A DNA stretch of 64,000 nucleotides from Rhodoblastus sp963828185 (GCA_963828185.1 CAWHDV010000019.1:124001-188000), one strand, 5' to 3'; shown: positions 17,681 to 26,592, numbered from the stretch's first letter. Notes: generated from the letters alone by a model not told the origin. Program-made: numbers and translations.

Positions 17681-18900
17681 GGCTTGTTTTCCGGCGCCCT
17701 GGGCTTCTCTTCGGCTTGACGGTAGCCAAGCGCCAGGCCGGTAAAAGTCTGGTTGACGTGCATGGAGCGATATTGCTCGCCATAGGTGTTGAAGCCGATG
17801 ACGCGGCGGCGGCGATAGAGGTCGGAAAGCTTGTGCGCGATCTGCCGCCGTTCGGCGGCGAGGCGGCGCAGCACGCAATCGAAGCCGATATAGAGCGAGA
17901 CGGCGCCGAGATCGGCCTCCAGCCGCTCGAAGGTCGCCAGCGTGCTCTCATAGGGGTCGAGCGGCTTGGCGACGGTCAGCACCAGCCCTTCGTCGATAGC
18001 GCAGAAAAAGCTCAGCGAGCCGTCGGCGTTCACCTTCTGGATCGAGCGGGCGTAATATTGGCCGCCGACGCCGACCAGCACCGGATGCGAGGCGAAGGAC
18101 GCCGAATCGAGGCTGCTTTCGATCAGGCCGATCTGGTGCGCATATTCGGTCGCCGCCGGTTCGGCGTTGAGCTCGCGCACGACGCGCAATTCGGTGTCGG
18201 CGTCGGTGACCACCATCTTCTGCGCGGTCGGCTCGAAATAATCGCATTTGAACGGGGTGAAAGGCAGATCGGTGTGAAACAGCAGCAGCAGCGCGGCGTC
18301 GCGATGGACCGCGCCGTCGCGGATCATCCAGGTCTTCTCGAAACTCATGCCGTCGCCGGCCGAGCCGCCGACCACCGGAATGTCGTCGAGCGCCGAATAG
18401 AGCGCGGATATCACCGCCTCCTCGCGCCGGCACAGGCCGTCGATCAGCAGCAGGCCAAAACAATGGTCGGTCTCGACATTGGGACTCGTGGCCATCAGCG
18501 CCGCCCGCGCCTCGGCGATCGAGGCGCAGCCTTCCTCGACGCCGAAATGCGAGAGGTCTTCGAGCAGATGCGCGACCAGGGTGAAGTCGCGCCGCAGGAA
18601 GCCAAGCGCGACGACGGAATTGGAGGTCCAGCCGGCGGGCGACAATTCGCCCGCTGTCGTGCAGCCGAAAATCGAAACGCCGGGCAACGCCTCGTGCATG
18701 GCGCGGGCGAAGCGCGCGGCGTCGTAGCTGGCGCAGACGAAGCAAACCAGCCCCGCGACCGCAACCTCCGGCGGGCAGCCGGACTCGCCGATCTGGGTCT
18801 TGACGGCGGCGGCGATCTCCCTGGCCGCGCCCTCGGCGCTTGCAGCGCTCGTCGAGGCGACGATGACGCCATCGGGGCGGTCGAACCGCCCGTCGCCCAT
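17677..18900 (-). CDS. FIST-domain sensor protein, NosP-like
   Basis: 407 residues with an FIST_N domain (about 40-240, including G-C-T-T-A-G-E-L-S-P and V-V-G-G-S-A-G-D-G) and FIST_C domain (about 250-395, with F-C-A-I-D-E-G-L-V and G-F-N-T-Y-G-E-Q). FIST proteins paired with a NahK-like kinase are the NosP family of heme nitric oxide sensors. The four-base overlap with the kinase gene supports that pairing. Heme ligands cannot be named from sequence alone. The start at 18900 leaves 185 bases to the divergent NosR-family gene; the frame is open further upstream but would cover that promoter region. Confidence 0.85.
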   Translation of the reverse strand: MGDGRFDRPDGVIVASTSAASAEGAAREIAAAVKTQIGESGCPPEVAVAGLVCFVCASYDAARFARAMHEALPGVSIFGCTTAGELSPAGWTSNSVVALGFLRRDFTLVAHLLEDLSHFGVEEGCASIAEARAALMATSPNVETDHCFGLLLIDGLCRREEAVISALYSALDDIPVVGGSAGDGMSFEKTWMIRDGAVHRDAALLLLFHTDLPFTPFKCDYFEPTAQKMVVTDADTELRVVRELNAEPAATEYAHQIGLIESSLDSASFASHPVLVGVGGQYYARSIQKVNADGSLSFFCAIDEGLVLTVAKPLDPYESTLATFERLEADLGAVSLYIGFDCVLRRLAAERRQIAHKLSDLYRRRRVIGFNTYGEQYRSMHVNQTFTGLALGYRQAEEKPRAPENKP

Positions 18901-19085
18901 CTGCAATGGACCGCTCCCTCTCGCGCCGCTGTTTTTCGCGCGCTTTTCTGGCAAACCAATAATCCGTTTCCATCGCGCCGTTGCCCGCTCCCAAGCTGGG
19001 AGGCGTGTCCATTGGCGGCGCAATTGGGCGAAAGTACTATAGGCGATGTTTTCCCTGTAACACAACCTTGTTCAGGGAGATTGAA

Positions 19086-21260
19086 ATGCCAAGGAATAAG
19101 GCGAGCCGCAAATGGCTCCGCGCAGGTTTGCCGCGTCTTGTCGCGGCGCTGCTGTTTTGCTGGTTCGGCGCGTTTTGCTGGTCCGGCGCTGACGCGGCCC
19201 ATGCGTCCACGCTCGATCGCGCGGCGATGGAGCGCTATTTTCCCAAGCCGCTGACGGTCGGCGAACGCGACGCGACCCTGCCGGTCTGGCCGATCTTCCG
19301 GCAGAGCTACAACGGCGACGTCCTCGCCGCCTACGCCTTCGAATCGGTCGATTTCGAACCGATCCCCGGCTTTTCCGGCACGCCGCTCGATCTGCTGATC
19401 GCGGTCAAGCCGTCGGGCGAGTTTCTCGGCGTCACGGTGCTGAGCCAGCACGAGCCTGTCTTCGTCGACGGGCTCGGGCCGGAGCCGCTGATGGAATTCG
19501 TCAAGCAATATGTCGGCAAGTCGCTGCGCCAGTCGATCAAGATCGTCGCGCCGGGCACGCGCGATCCGCGCGCCGACAGCGTCGCCGCCGAGATCAACGG
19601 CGTCGCCAAGGCCACGGCCTCCGTCCGCATCATCAACGACACGATCATCAATTCGGCCTTGCAGGTGGCGCGCGCGCGCCTTGGCTTTTCCAAGGGCCGC
19701 GATCCCAACCGCGTCGCCCACGTCAAGCCGGACGTGTTCGAAAAGCTGTCTTTCGCGCAAATGCTCGACCGCGGCTATATCCGCCATCTGCACCTCACCA
19801 ACGGCGAAGTCGAAAAAAGTTTCGCCGGCTCGGTCGCCGAGGGCGTGGACGATGAGGGCCTCACCGATCCGCAAGGCGCGTTCGCCGACGTCTATATCGC
19901 CGAGGTCGATGTGCCGATCGTCGGGCGCAACCTGCTTGGCGAGGCGCGCTGGCGCAAGCTGATGGGCCAGCTCGACGGCGCGCCGGCCATGCTGGTGTTG
20001 TCGCACGGCCGCTGGACCTTCATGCCCGACAGCTTCATTCCCGGATCGACCCCGGATTTCATCGCCCTCGCCCAGGCCAAGGCCCCGGTCTCCTGGCGCG
20101 ACTTCGTCTGGGGCGACGGACTGGAGATGTCCAGCCCGGCGGGACTCGATCTGGCGAAAAGCGATCTCGCCATCCTGCGCATCGCGCCGCAGGCCGCGTT
20201 CGATCCGGCCTCGCCGTCCGAATTCTCGCTCCGCGTGCTGCGCGAAAAGGGCCAGATCTTTCCCGAAAAGGTGACGCGCGATTTCCAGCTGGCCTATTCG
20301 CTGCCGACGAACTTGTTCGACCTGCCGCCGAGCGACGACGGAATGGGCCTGCTGTCGATCTGGCAGAGCCGCGTGCGCGACATTTCCATTCTCGCCGTCG
20401 GGCTCGCTGTCCTCGCTGTCGCGCTGGCGCGGCAGCGGGCGCTCACCGTGTCGCCGCAACAATTCAAGCTCTTCCGCCTCGCCTATCTCGCCTTCACCCT
20501 GGTCTTCATCGGCTGGTGGGCACAGGCGCAATTGTCGATCGTCTGGCTGTTCGGCCTGATCAAGGCGATCAAGGGGGAGGGGAGTTTCGTCTTTTTCCTG
20601 TGGGACCCGCCGACCCTGATGGTGGCCGTGTTCGGGCTCGTCGCCCTGTTCATCTGGGGGCGCGGGACGTTCTGCGGCTGGCTCTGTCCTTTTGGCGCCT
20701 TGCAGGAATTCGCGGGCGAGGTCGCCCGCCTGCTGCGCCTGCGCCAGATCGGCCTGCCGCAACGCTACGAAAAGCTGTCGCGCATTCCGAAATTCCTGGT
20801 GCTGGCGGCGATCCTTCTCACGGCTTTCTTCTTCTCGTCGCAAGCCGAAAAGGTCGCCGAGGTCGAACCGTTCAAGACCTCGATCACCCTGGTCTTCATG
20901 CGCTCGGCGCCTTTCGTGCTTTACGCTCTGGCGCTGCTGATCGCCGGCATGTTCCATTACAAGTTCTTCTGCCGCTATCTCTGCCCGCTCGGCGCGACCC
21001 TGTCCGCCTTGAGCTTCGTGCGCCGCTGGAAATGGATTCCGCGCCGCGCGGAATGCGGTTCTCCCTGCCAGATGTGCCGCGTCAAATGCCGGTACGGGGC
21101 GATCGAGAAAAGCGGCGAGATCATCTATTCCGAATGTTTCCAGTGCCTCGACTGCGTGGCGATCCTCGACAATCCGCAACATTGCGTGCCGGTGGTGCTG
21201 GAGCAGAAACGCGCGCGCAAGGCGCAGAAACAGAAACAGCAAATGGAGGCGGCGCAATGA
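19086..21260 (+). CDS. NosR/NirI-family FMN-binding iron-sulfur membrane protein
   Basis: 724 residues. A signal/anchor at the N terminus precedes a periplasmic FMN-binding domain (about 70-200), a large periplasmic region to about 410, several membrane helices, and polyferredoxin motifs. Two loops of NapH type, F-C-G-W-L-C-P and F-C-R-Y-L-C-P, flank the late helices, then C-x3-C-x2-C-x3-C and C-x2-C-x2-C for [4Fe-4S] clusters. NosR passes electrons to nitrous oxide reductase and carries a covalent FMN added by ApbE. AGGGAGA precedes ATG 19086. No nosZ or other nos gene is in the window, so the electron acceptor here is open. Confidence 0.88.
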   Translation: MPRNKASRKWLRAGLPRLVAALLFCWFGAFCWSGADAAHASTLDRAAMERYFPKPLTVGERDATLPVWPIFRQSYNGDVLAAYAFESVDFEPIPGFSGTPLDLLIAVKPSGEFLGVTVLSQHEPVFVDGLGPEPLMEFVKQYVGKSLRQSIKIVAPGTRDPRADSVAAEINGVAKATASVRIINDTIINSALQVARARLGFSKGRDPNRVAHVKPDVFEKLSFAQMLDRGYIRHLHLTNGEVEKSFAGSVAEGVDDEGLTDPQGAFADVYIAEVDVPIVGRNLLGEARWRKLMGQLDGAPAMLVLSHGRWTFMPDSFIPGSTPDFIALAQAKAPVSWRDFVWGDGLEMSSPAGLDLAKSDLAILRIAPQAAFDPASPSEFSLRVLREKGQIFPEKVTRDFQLAYSLPTNLFDLPPSDDGMGLLSIWQSRVRDISILAVGLAVLAVALARQRALTVSPQQFKLFRLAYLAFTLVFIGWWAQAQLSIVWLFGLIKAIKGEGSFVFFLWDPPTLMVAVFGLVALFIWGRGTFCGWLCPFGALQEFAGEVARLLRLRQIGLPQRYEKLSRIPKFLVLAAILLTAFFFSSQAEKVAEVEPFKTSITLVFMRSAPFVLYALALLIAGMFHYKFFCRYLCPLGATLSALSFVRRWKWIPRRAECGSPCQMCRVKCRYGAIEKSGEIIYSECFQCLDCVAILDNPQHCVPVVLEQKRARKAQKQKQQMEAAQ

Positions 21261-22267
21261 CGGCGACAGGCAAGCCCAACCGTCGGCAGATGTTGCAGTT
21301 GGCTCTCGTTTCCGCCGGCGTCGGCGCAGCCGGATTTGTCGCAGCGAAGGAGCTGGCCGACGCGCCGGTGTTCCGGCGTCCCGGAATAGCCTTCGACACC
21401 TCGGTCGGCTTGACGGTGGTGGGCCTTGAGGAGCGCGAGGCGCAGGCGGCGCTCGACGCGGGCTACGCCGAAATCCGCCGGCTCGAGCGCGTCGCCGGGC
21501 TTTCGACCCCGGGCAGCGACATCCGCAAGCTCAACGCGACCGGGCGGCTCGAAAAACCCGATCCGGCGCTCATCGACATGCTCACGGTCGCCGACGACGT
21601 GCATCGCGTCTCCAACGGCGCCTTCGACGTCACGGTGCAGCCGCTGTGGATTCTTTACGACGGCTATTTTAAGCGCGGCGCGTGGCCATCCGACGAAGAA
21701 TCCGAGCCTGCGCGAAATTTGATCGGCCAGCGGCGCGTTCGTTTCGATCCCGACGCCATTATCTTCGAGCGACCCGGGATGGGCGTCACCCTCAACAGCC
21801 TCACCCATGGCTATGCAGCGGACCGCGTGGCGAAAATTTTCGCCGAACGCGGGGTGCGGCAGGCTTTCGTCGACACCGGCGAAATGGAGGCGCTGGGGCA
21901 TAATGCGCAAGGCCGCGACTGGGTCACGGCGATCCGCCATCCGCGCCAGGCCGACGCGGTGCTGGGCACGGCGCCGCTCACCGGCTGCATGGCGACGGCG
22001 GGCGATTATGCCTACACTTGGTCGGAGGATTATTCCCGCCACCACATCCTCGACCCGCGCAGCGGCTATTCGCCGGCCTCGTTCGCCAGCGTGTCGGTGA
22101 TCGCGGAAAAGGCCGTGTTGGCCGACGCGCTGTCGACCGCCGTTTCGGTGGTCGGCCCGGACGAGGGTGTGAGGCTGCTGCGCCATTACCAGGCCGAGGC
22201 CTATGGCGTGACCAAGGCCGGCAAGGTCTGGGCGAGCCCGGGGTTTCCGAGGGAGCATCTGGCGTGA
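21257..22267 (+). CDS. FAD:protein FMN transferase (ApbE/NosX family)
   Basis: 336 residues. A twin-arginine signal (N-R-R-Q-M-L-Q-L-A-L) exports it. The ApbE fold is indicated by F-D-V-T-V-Q-P-L-W, L-N-S-L-T-H-G-Y-A-A-D-R-V and the late A-V-L-A-D-A-L-S-T-A. The usual G-G-D/N segment reads D-T-G-E here, as in NosX-like members. It attaches FMN through a phosphoester to Thr of target proteins, presumably the NosR-family protein whose stop it overlaps (ATGA). Confidence 0.88.
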   Translation: MTATGKPNRRQMLQLALVSAGVGAAGFVAAKELADAPVFRRPGIAFDTSVGLTVVGLEEREAQAALDAGYAEIRRLERVAGLSTPGSDIRKLNATGRLEKPDPALIDMLTVADDVHRVSNGAFDVTVQPLWILYDGYFKRGAWPSDEESEPARNLIGQRRVRFDPDAIIFERPGMGVTLNSLTHGYAADRVAKIFAERGVRQAFVDTGEMEALGHNAQGRDWVTAIRHPRQADAVLGTAPLTGCMATAGDYAYTWSEDYSRHHILDPRSGYSPASFASVSVIAEKAVLADALSTAVSVVGPDEGVRLLRHYQAEAYGVTKAGKVWASPGFPREHLA

Positions 22268-22274
22268 GGCTTCC

Positions 22275-22321
22275 CTTCTCCCCTTGCGGGAAAAGGTGGC
22301 GCGAAGCGCCGGATGAGGGGG
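22275..22321 (+). repeat. dispersed repeat element, copy 1
   Basis: About 47 bases beginning CTTCTCCCCTTGCGGG and ending CCGGATGAGGGGG, with internal inverted parts (CCCCTTGCGGG and GGCGCGAAGCGCC). Two further copies are at 43993-44037 and, inverted, at 45456-45500. The rest of the gap to 22559 shows only low-information GC-rich sequence. Confidence 0.85.
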
Positions 22322-22559
22322 AATTCGTCCCGGCCATCCACGTCCCGACGTCGCCGCAATGATGAGGGAAGCGTCGGATATCGGCGTCGCCGCAAGCCGA
22401 CCGCGCAGTGCGATCTCGGAACGTCGTTGTCCTCGGGCGGGAACTCAAACGCGCAACAAGCGGCCTGGCGTGGATGCCGGCGCCACAGGCGAGCGGAGCG
22501 ACGCCGTCTCCTTGCGGCTTTGGCCGGGCATGACGGCTCCCAGTCGGGAAAAAAAGTCC

Positions 22560-23324
22560 TCACGCCGTCGGCACAAACGCGCCCGGCGGGATCATGCCCT
22601 GGACATAGGCGAGATACAGCGCGTCGAGCTGCGCCCATAGCACGTTGCACTTGAACTTCACCGCCTCGACGCAGGCGTCCTGCGTCTCCCGCGTTTTCGC
22701 ATGCAGCTTGATGTATTCGAGCGCGAAATCGGCGTCCTTGGGCGCTTGGGTCAGGCGGCGCTTGAAATAGGCCATCACGTCGTCGCTGATGAAGGAATAA
22801 TTCTCCAGCATGCCGGAAATGCGCTCGCGGTGGATTTTTGGCGCGAACAATTCCGTCAGCGACGAGGCGACGGCGACCGTCAGCGGCTGTTCGGTCACGA
22901 AATGCACATAGGCTTCGACGGCGAAGCGCGTGGCGGGCAGCGCCGCCTTCTTCGACATCACCATGTCGCGGTCGAGGCCCAATCCGCTGGTCAGCACCAG
23001 CCAGCGCTCGATGCCGCCCTGCTCATTGCCGAGGCCGTCATGATCGTGGATGCGCGAAATCCATTCGCGCCGCAATTCGCGGTCGTCGGTGCGCGCGATC
23101 AGCGCGGCGTCCTTGCGCGGCACCGCTTCCTGGTAGCAATAACGGTTGAGCGCCCAGGCCTGCACCTGGCCCTTGTTCATCTGGCCGCCATGCAGCATTT
23201 TGTGGAAAATGTGCTTGTCGTGATAGCGCTCGGCGCCGACCGCGCGGATGGCGGCCTCGAACTCTTCCGGCGTCAGAAGAACGTCTGTCCCGGACGTTTT
23301 TTGCGCCGTGGCGGCTTCGGTCAT
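22560..23324 (-). CDS. pqqC: pyrroloquinoline-quinone synthase PqqC
   Basis: 254 residues, TENA/THI-4-like helical fold. Conserved PqqC features include Y-H-D-K-H-I-F-H near residue 35, Q-A-W-A-L-N-R-Y-C-Y-Q, P-R-K-D-A, R-I-x-D-H-D-G and A-x-S-S-L-T-E-L-F-A-P. It performs the final eight-electron oxidation and ring closure of PQQ. GGGAGTGAGG precedes the start. It is not next to pqqABDE (which lie 7 kb upstream on the same strand) but 29 bases behind an ABC transporter operon, with which it is probably cotranscribed. It is a separate protein, not fused to PqqD. Confidence 0.96.
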   Translation of the reverse strand: MTEAATAQKTSGTDVLLTPEEFEAAIRAVGAERYHDKHIFHKMLHGGQMNKGQVQAWALNRYCYQEAVPRKDAALIARTDDRELRREWISRIHDHDGLGNEQGGIERWLVLTSGLGLDRDMVMSKKAALPATRFAVEAYVHFVTEQPLTVAVASSLTELFAPKIHRERISGMLENYSFISDDVMAYFKRRLTQAPKDADFALEYIKLHAKTRETQDACVEAVKFKCNVLWAQLDALYLAYVQGMIPPGAFVPTA

Positions 23325-23353
23325 TGCCTCACTCCCATTCTTGATTTTTTGAA

Positions 23354-24106
23354 CTAATCCACGTCATCGGATTTACCATTCCCGTCGCCCGGGATCACCT
23401 GATAATTGGGCGCGAGACGGCGCAAATTTGTAAGATCTTCGTCACGTTTTCCGCGCGGCGCGTCGATCGGCAGCCGCCGCAGGATCCGCGCCGGCGCGCC
23501 GTCGAGAAAGATCACTTCGTCGGCGAGCAGAAGCGCGTCGTCGAGATCGTGCGTGGCGATCAGCGCGGTCATTTTTCGCGCGCCGATGCGCGCGCTGAGC
23601 AGGGAGCGCAGGCGCTGGTGCAGCGCGCGGTCGAGCGAGGCGAAAGGCTCGTCGAGCAGCATCAGGTCGGGCTCGACGGCGAAGGCGCGCGCCAGCGCCA
23701 CGCGGCGCGCGAGGCCGAGCGACAATTGCCCCGGAAAGTCGCCGCCGCGGCCGTCCAGCTCGAAGGCGGCGAGGAGATCCTGCAACTCCGCCTCGGACAG
23801 GTTCGGCGCCGCGAGCCTGAGATTGTCGGCGACGTTGCGCCAGGGCAAAAGGCGCGGCTCCTGGAACACCATGCCGAGGCGTCCTTCGGGTTTTTTCACC
23901 GCGCCGGAAAAATCGCGGTCGAGGCCGGCGACGATGCGCAGCAGCGTGCTCTTGCCGCCGCCGGACGGGCCGAGCAAAGCGACAATGGCGCCTTCCTCGA
24001 TCTTCAGGGAAAAATTCTCGAACACCAGACGCGAGCCGCCGCCGGCGAGCTTGAAGACCTTGCGGCCGATGTCGATTTCAATCGTGCAATCAGTTTCAAT
24101 CGCCAT
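23354..24106 (-). CDS. ABC transporter ATP-binding protein, NitT/TauT type
   Basis: 250 residues. Walker A is GPSGGGKST, the Q loop is V-F-Q-E-P-R-L-L-P-W, the signature L-S-L-G-L-A-R-R is degenerate (the usual LSGGQ reads LSLGL), and Walker B is LMLLDEPFASLD with the switch His in ATHD. This layout is typical of SsuB/TauB-type ATPases. The start at 24106 overlaps the permease gene by 11 bases; a longer start at 24136 is possible. It should power the permease and binding protein encoded just upstream. Substrate unknown. Confidence 0.88.
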   Translation of the reverse strand: MAIETDCTIEIDIGRKVFKLAGGGSRLVFENFSLKIEEGAIVALLGPSGGGKSTLLRIVAGLDRDFSGAVKKPEGRLGMVFQEPRLLPWRNVADNLRLAAPNLSEAELQDLLAAFELDGRGGDFPGQLSLGLARRVALARAFAVEPDLMLLDEPFASLDRALHQRLRSLLSARIGARKMTALIATHDLDDALLLADEVIFLDGAPARILRRLPIDAPRGKRDEDLTNLRRLAPNYQVIPGDGNGKSDDVD

Positions 24107-24833
24107 GTCGCCGCCACCATGAGGCCCTGCGCTCAAGCGGCCGCAGCAAAAATGTCTCGACCAGGATCATCAGGCCGACGAAGGGCAGGGCATAGGCCAG
24201 CAGCAATCTGAGGTCGAACAGCTGGAAGGCCTCGTTCATCTTGAAGCCGACGCCGTTGGGACGGCCCAGCAGTTCGACCACCAGCACGATTTTCCACACC
24301 AGCGACACGCCGCCGCGCGTCGCCGCGGCGAAAAAGGGCGCGAGTTGCGGCGCCAGCACGTGCCGCCAGCGCTGCATGCGCGAAAAGGCGAACACCTGCG
24401 CCATCTCGTCGAGAGCGGGGTCGAGCGCCCGCGCGCCTTCGCGCAATGTCACGACGGCGTTGGGCAATTTGTTGAGCGTGATCGCGGCCAGCGCCGCGCC
24501 CTCGTTCAACCCGCCCCAGATATAGGCGAACATGATGACCACCAGCGCCGGCGTGTTGAGCACGATGACCACCCAGGGATCGATCAGCCGGTCGAGCGCC
24601 TGGTTGCGCCCGAGCGACAGGCCAATGATCGAACCGGCGATCATCGCCAGGGTGAAACCCGCCACCACCCGCGCCAGCGTGACGCCGAGGTTGAAGAACA
24701 GCTGGCCGCTGCGCGCCTCGGCGACCATGGTGGCGCCGACGGCCACCGGGGTCGGCAGATAGTGCGGCCCGAAAGTCCAGGCGCCGACCTGCCACAAGGC
24801 GAAGAACAGGGCGAGCGAAACAATCCGGATCAT
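24096..24833 (-). CDS. ABC transporter permease, NitT/TauT (SsuC) type
   Basis: 245 residues with about six membrane helices. The coupling loop is seen as L-D-E-M-A-Q-V-F-A-F-S-R-M-Q-R-W, and L-x-x-L-I-D-P-W-V and N-T-P-A-L-V earlier follow the SsuC/TauC pattern. The ATG overlaps the binding-protein stop by ATGA, so permease and binding protein are coupled. An importer by family; its place between a binding protein and pqqC next to XoxF suggests a link to methanol oxidation, which is inference. Confidence 0.88.
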   Translation of the reverse strand: MIRIVSLALFFALWQVGAWTFGPHYLPTPVAVGATMVAEARSGQLFFNLGVTLARVVAGFTLAMIAGSIIGLSLGRNQALDRLIDPWVVIVLNTPALVVIMFAYIWGGLNEGAALAAITLNKLPNAVVTLREGARALDPALDEMAQVFAFSRMQRWRHVLAPQLAPFFAAATRGGVSLVWKIVLVVELLGRPNGVGFKMNEAFQLFDLRLLLAYALPFVGLMILVETFLLRPLERRASWWRRHGD

Positions 24834-25828
24834 TTTTTTTGCGGCATGACTGCGGCGGGATGATAGAAGACGCCGGGATTGAGCTCCTTGGCGTCGCCGA
24901 CCAGGCTCGCGCCGCCGACCTTGGCCAAAACCTTGTACATGGCCGCGGCGTCCGCCTCTTCTTCGGCGAGCGGGAGGGAGGGAACCCCCTGCCGGTAATA
25001 TTTGCGGAACAGCGCCAGCGTGGCCGGATTTTTCGCGCCCGTCATCGGCGCGATCTTGGCGAAGGCCGCGTCGTTGTCGGCGATGAGCTTCTTCGCCTTG
25101 GTCATCATGTCGAAGAAACGCGCCAGCACCGGGCCGTGTTTGGCGGCGAAATCGTCGGTGAAGACATAGCCGGTCACGATGACCGGACCCTTGGCGCCGA
25201 GTTCGCGCTCCACATCCTCCATGTCCACGGCGCGCTTGAACCCCCTGCCTTCGAGGCGGGCGGAAAAGGTCCAGAATTCGAGCGCCGCGTCGAGTTCGCC
25301 CTGCGCCAGCTTTTCCGCCAGCAGAGGCGGCGCGCCGAATTCAACGTCCGCCTGCCGTTTCAGGTCGACGCCCTGCCGCAGCGCCCAGGCCTGTAGCATC
25401 AGCCAGCTCTTGTCGAGCGGGCCGCCGGAAACGCCGAGCTTCTTGCCGATGAAATCCGAGGGTTTTTTGAAAGCGTCCGGGTTTTTGGCCATGACCGCGC
25501 CGAGCGCCGTCGAATGCGGATAGAATTTCAACTCCTTGCCGAGGCCGCGCTCGCGCGCCACCCACAGCCAGTCGGACAGGATCAGGTCGGCCCCGCCGCC
25601 GATCAGCGCGATCTTGCCCGCCTCGGTGGTGGCGAGCTCGTCGGTCACAAGGTCGAGATCGGCCTGCTTGTCGAGGCCATAGTCCCTGGCGACGGCCAGC
25701 TCCCAGCCGAAGGTTCCGGTGGCCTGGATCGCCAGTCGCAGCGTGTCGGCGGCTTCCGCGCGAGGGCCGAACGCCACGGAGAGCAGGAGGGACAGCGCGA
25801 CGGCCAGCCGGGACGAAAACGAAGACAC
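24830..25828 (-). CDS. ABC transporter substrate-binding protein, NitT/TauT family
   Basis: About 332 residues. The GTG at 25828 is preferred: GAGG lies 8 bases upstream and the product then starts with a normal signal peptide (S-S-F-S-S-R-L-A-V-A-L..., cleavage after A-E-A). A start at 25864 would put acidic residues before it. The mature domain follows the SsuA/TauA fold: L-R-L-A-I-Q-A-T-G-T-F-G-W-E near the N terminus, G-G-A-D-L-I-L-S-D-W-L-W, and a G-K-K-L-G-V-S-G-G segment. Ligand unknown; candidates are an organic lanthanide or metal chelate, a sulfonate, or a PQQ-related compound. Confidence 0.85.
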   Translation of the reverse strand: MSSFSSRLAVALSLLLSVAFGPRAEAADTLRLAIQATGTFGWELAVARDYGLDKQADLDLVTDELATTEAGKIALIGGGADLILSDWLWVARERGLGKELKFYPHSTALGAVMAKNPDAFKKPSDFIGKKLGVSGGPLDKSWLMLQAWALRQGVDLKRQADVEFGAPPLLAEKLAQGELDAALEFWTFSARLEGRGFKRAVDMEDVERELGAKGPVIVTGYVFTDDFAAKHGPVLARFFDMMTKAKKLIADNDAAFAKIAPMTGAKNPATLALFRKYYRQGVPSLPLAEEEADAAAMYKVLAKVGGASLVGDAKELNPGVFYHPAAVMPQKK

Positions 25829-25899
25829 TTCATGAACCTCGCGGGATGCTACGATATCTTGCACATCTGAAAACCGGAGCCGCTTTGCGCGAATATGCG

Positions 25900-26592
25900 C
25901 TAATGCGACGAGTCCTTGTCGTCGCCGTAATGGCCGTCGCCGGAAAATTGCGTGAAGTCCATCTTGCCGACTTCGATCGCGGCCTTGGTGCGGCTGTAGA
26001 CGTTGAGCTTGCGCAGGATCTCCGAGACATGCGCCTTGACCGTGGTCTCCGCGACATTGAGCTCATAGGCGATCTGCTTGTTCTGCAAGCCGGCGCGGAT
26101 CATGTCGAGGACGCGCAATTGCTGCGGCGTCAGGTCCTGCAGGCGTCGCAGCATGTCGCGCCGCTCGATTTCCGAGGGTTGCGGCTGTCCGAGGTCGCGG
26201 AACCGCTCCGGCAGGTAAACCGAGCCGTTGAGCACTTCCTTGATCGCATGGGCGAGTTCGCTCTTCGACGTCGCCTTGGAGACGAAACCGGCCACGCCTA
26301 TCGACAGCATGTCGCGCACGATGCGCGGATCCTCGTGCCCGGAGACCACCATGATCGGCAGGTGCGGATGGGCGGCGCGCACCCGCACGAGGCCCGACAA
26401 GCCCGACGTGCCGGGCAGGAAAAGGTCGAACAGGCCGAGGTCGAAGTTCTTTTCCCTAGCCAGCACGGACAGGGCCTCGTCGATGGTCGTCGCCTCGAAG
26501 ATTTCGCATTGCGGCCGTTCCATCCGCACCGCGCTTTCGAGCGCTTCGCGGAAAAGCGGATGGTCGTCGACGATCAGAATGCGCGTCATCAT
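25900..26592 (-). CDS. LuxR/FixJ-type response regulator
   Basis: About 230 residues. The receiver domain has the acidic pair D9-D10, phospho-accepting Asp56 (L-F-D-L-F-L-P-G), Ser84 and Lys106. The LuxR-type helix-turn-helix (about 160-220) shows L-T-P-Q-Q-L-R-V-L and N-V-A-E-T-T-V-K-A-H-V-S-E-I-L-R-K-L. The start is uncertain; the Met pair at 26592/26589 gives the usual short N terminus, but the frame is open to 26733. The gene stands just after the xoxF terminator and 71 bases before the ABC operon. No kinase is adjacent. A regulator of the xox/pqq genes is likely by position only. Confidence 0.85.
   Translation of the reverse strand: MMTRILIVDDHPLFREALESAVRMERPQCEIFEATTIDEALSVLAREKNFDLGLFDLFLPGTSGLSGLVRVRAAHPHLPIMVVSGHEDPRIVRDMLSIGVAGFVSKATSKSELAHAIKEVLNGSVYLPERFRDLGQPQPSEIERRDMLRRLQDLTPQQLRVLDMIRAGLQNKQIAYELNVAETTVKAHVSEILRKLNVYSRTKAAIEVGKMDFTQFSGDGHYGDDKDSSH

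Noticed and set aside
18495..21257. 920-codon open frame on the minus strand opposite the NosR gene
   Set aside because: It is an antisense shadow: composition is Arg/Asp/Glu/Gly rich, it has no family features, and the plus strand carries a complete NosR with all cysteine motifs.
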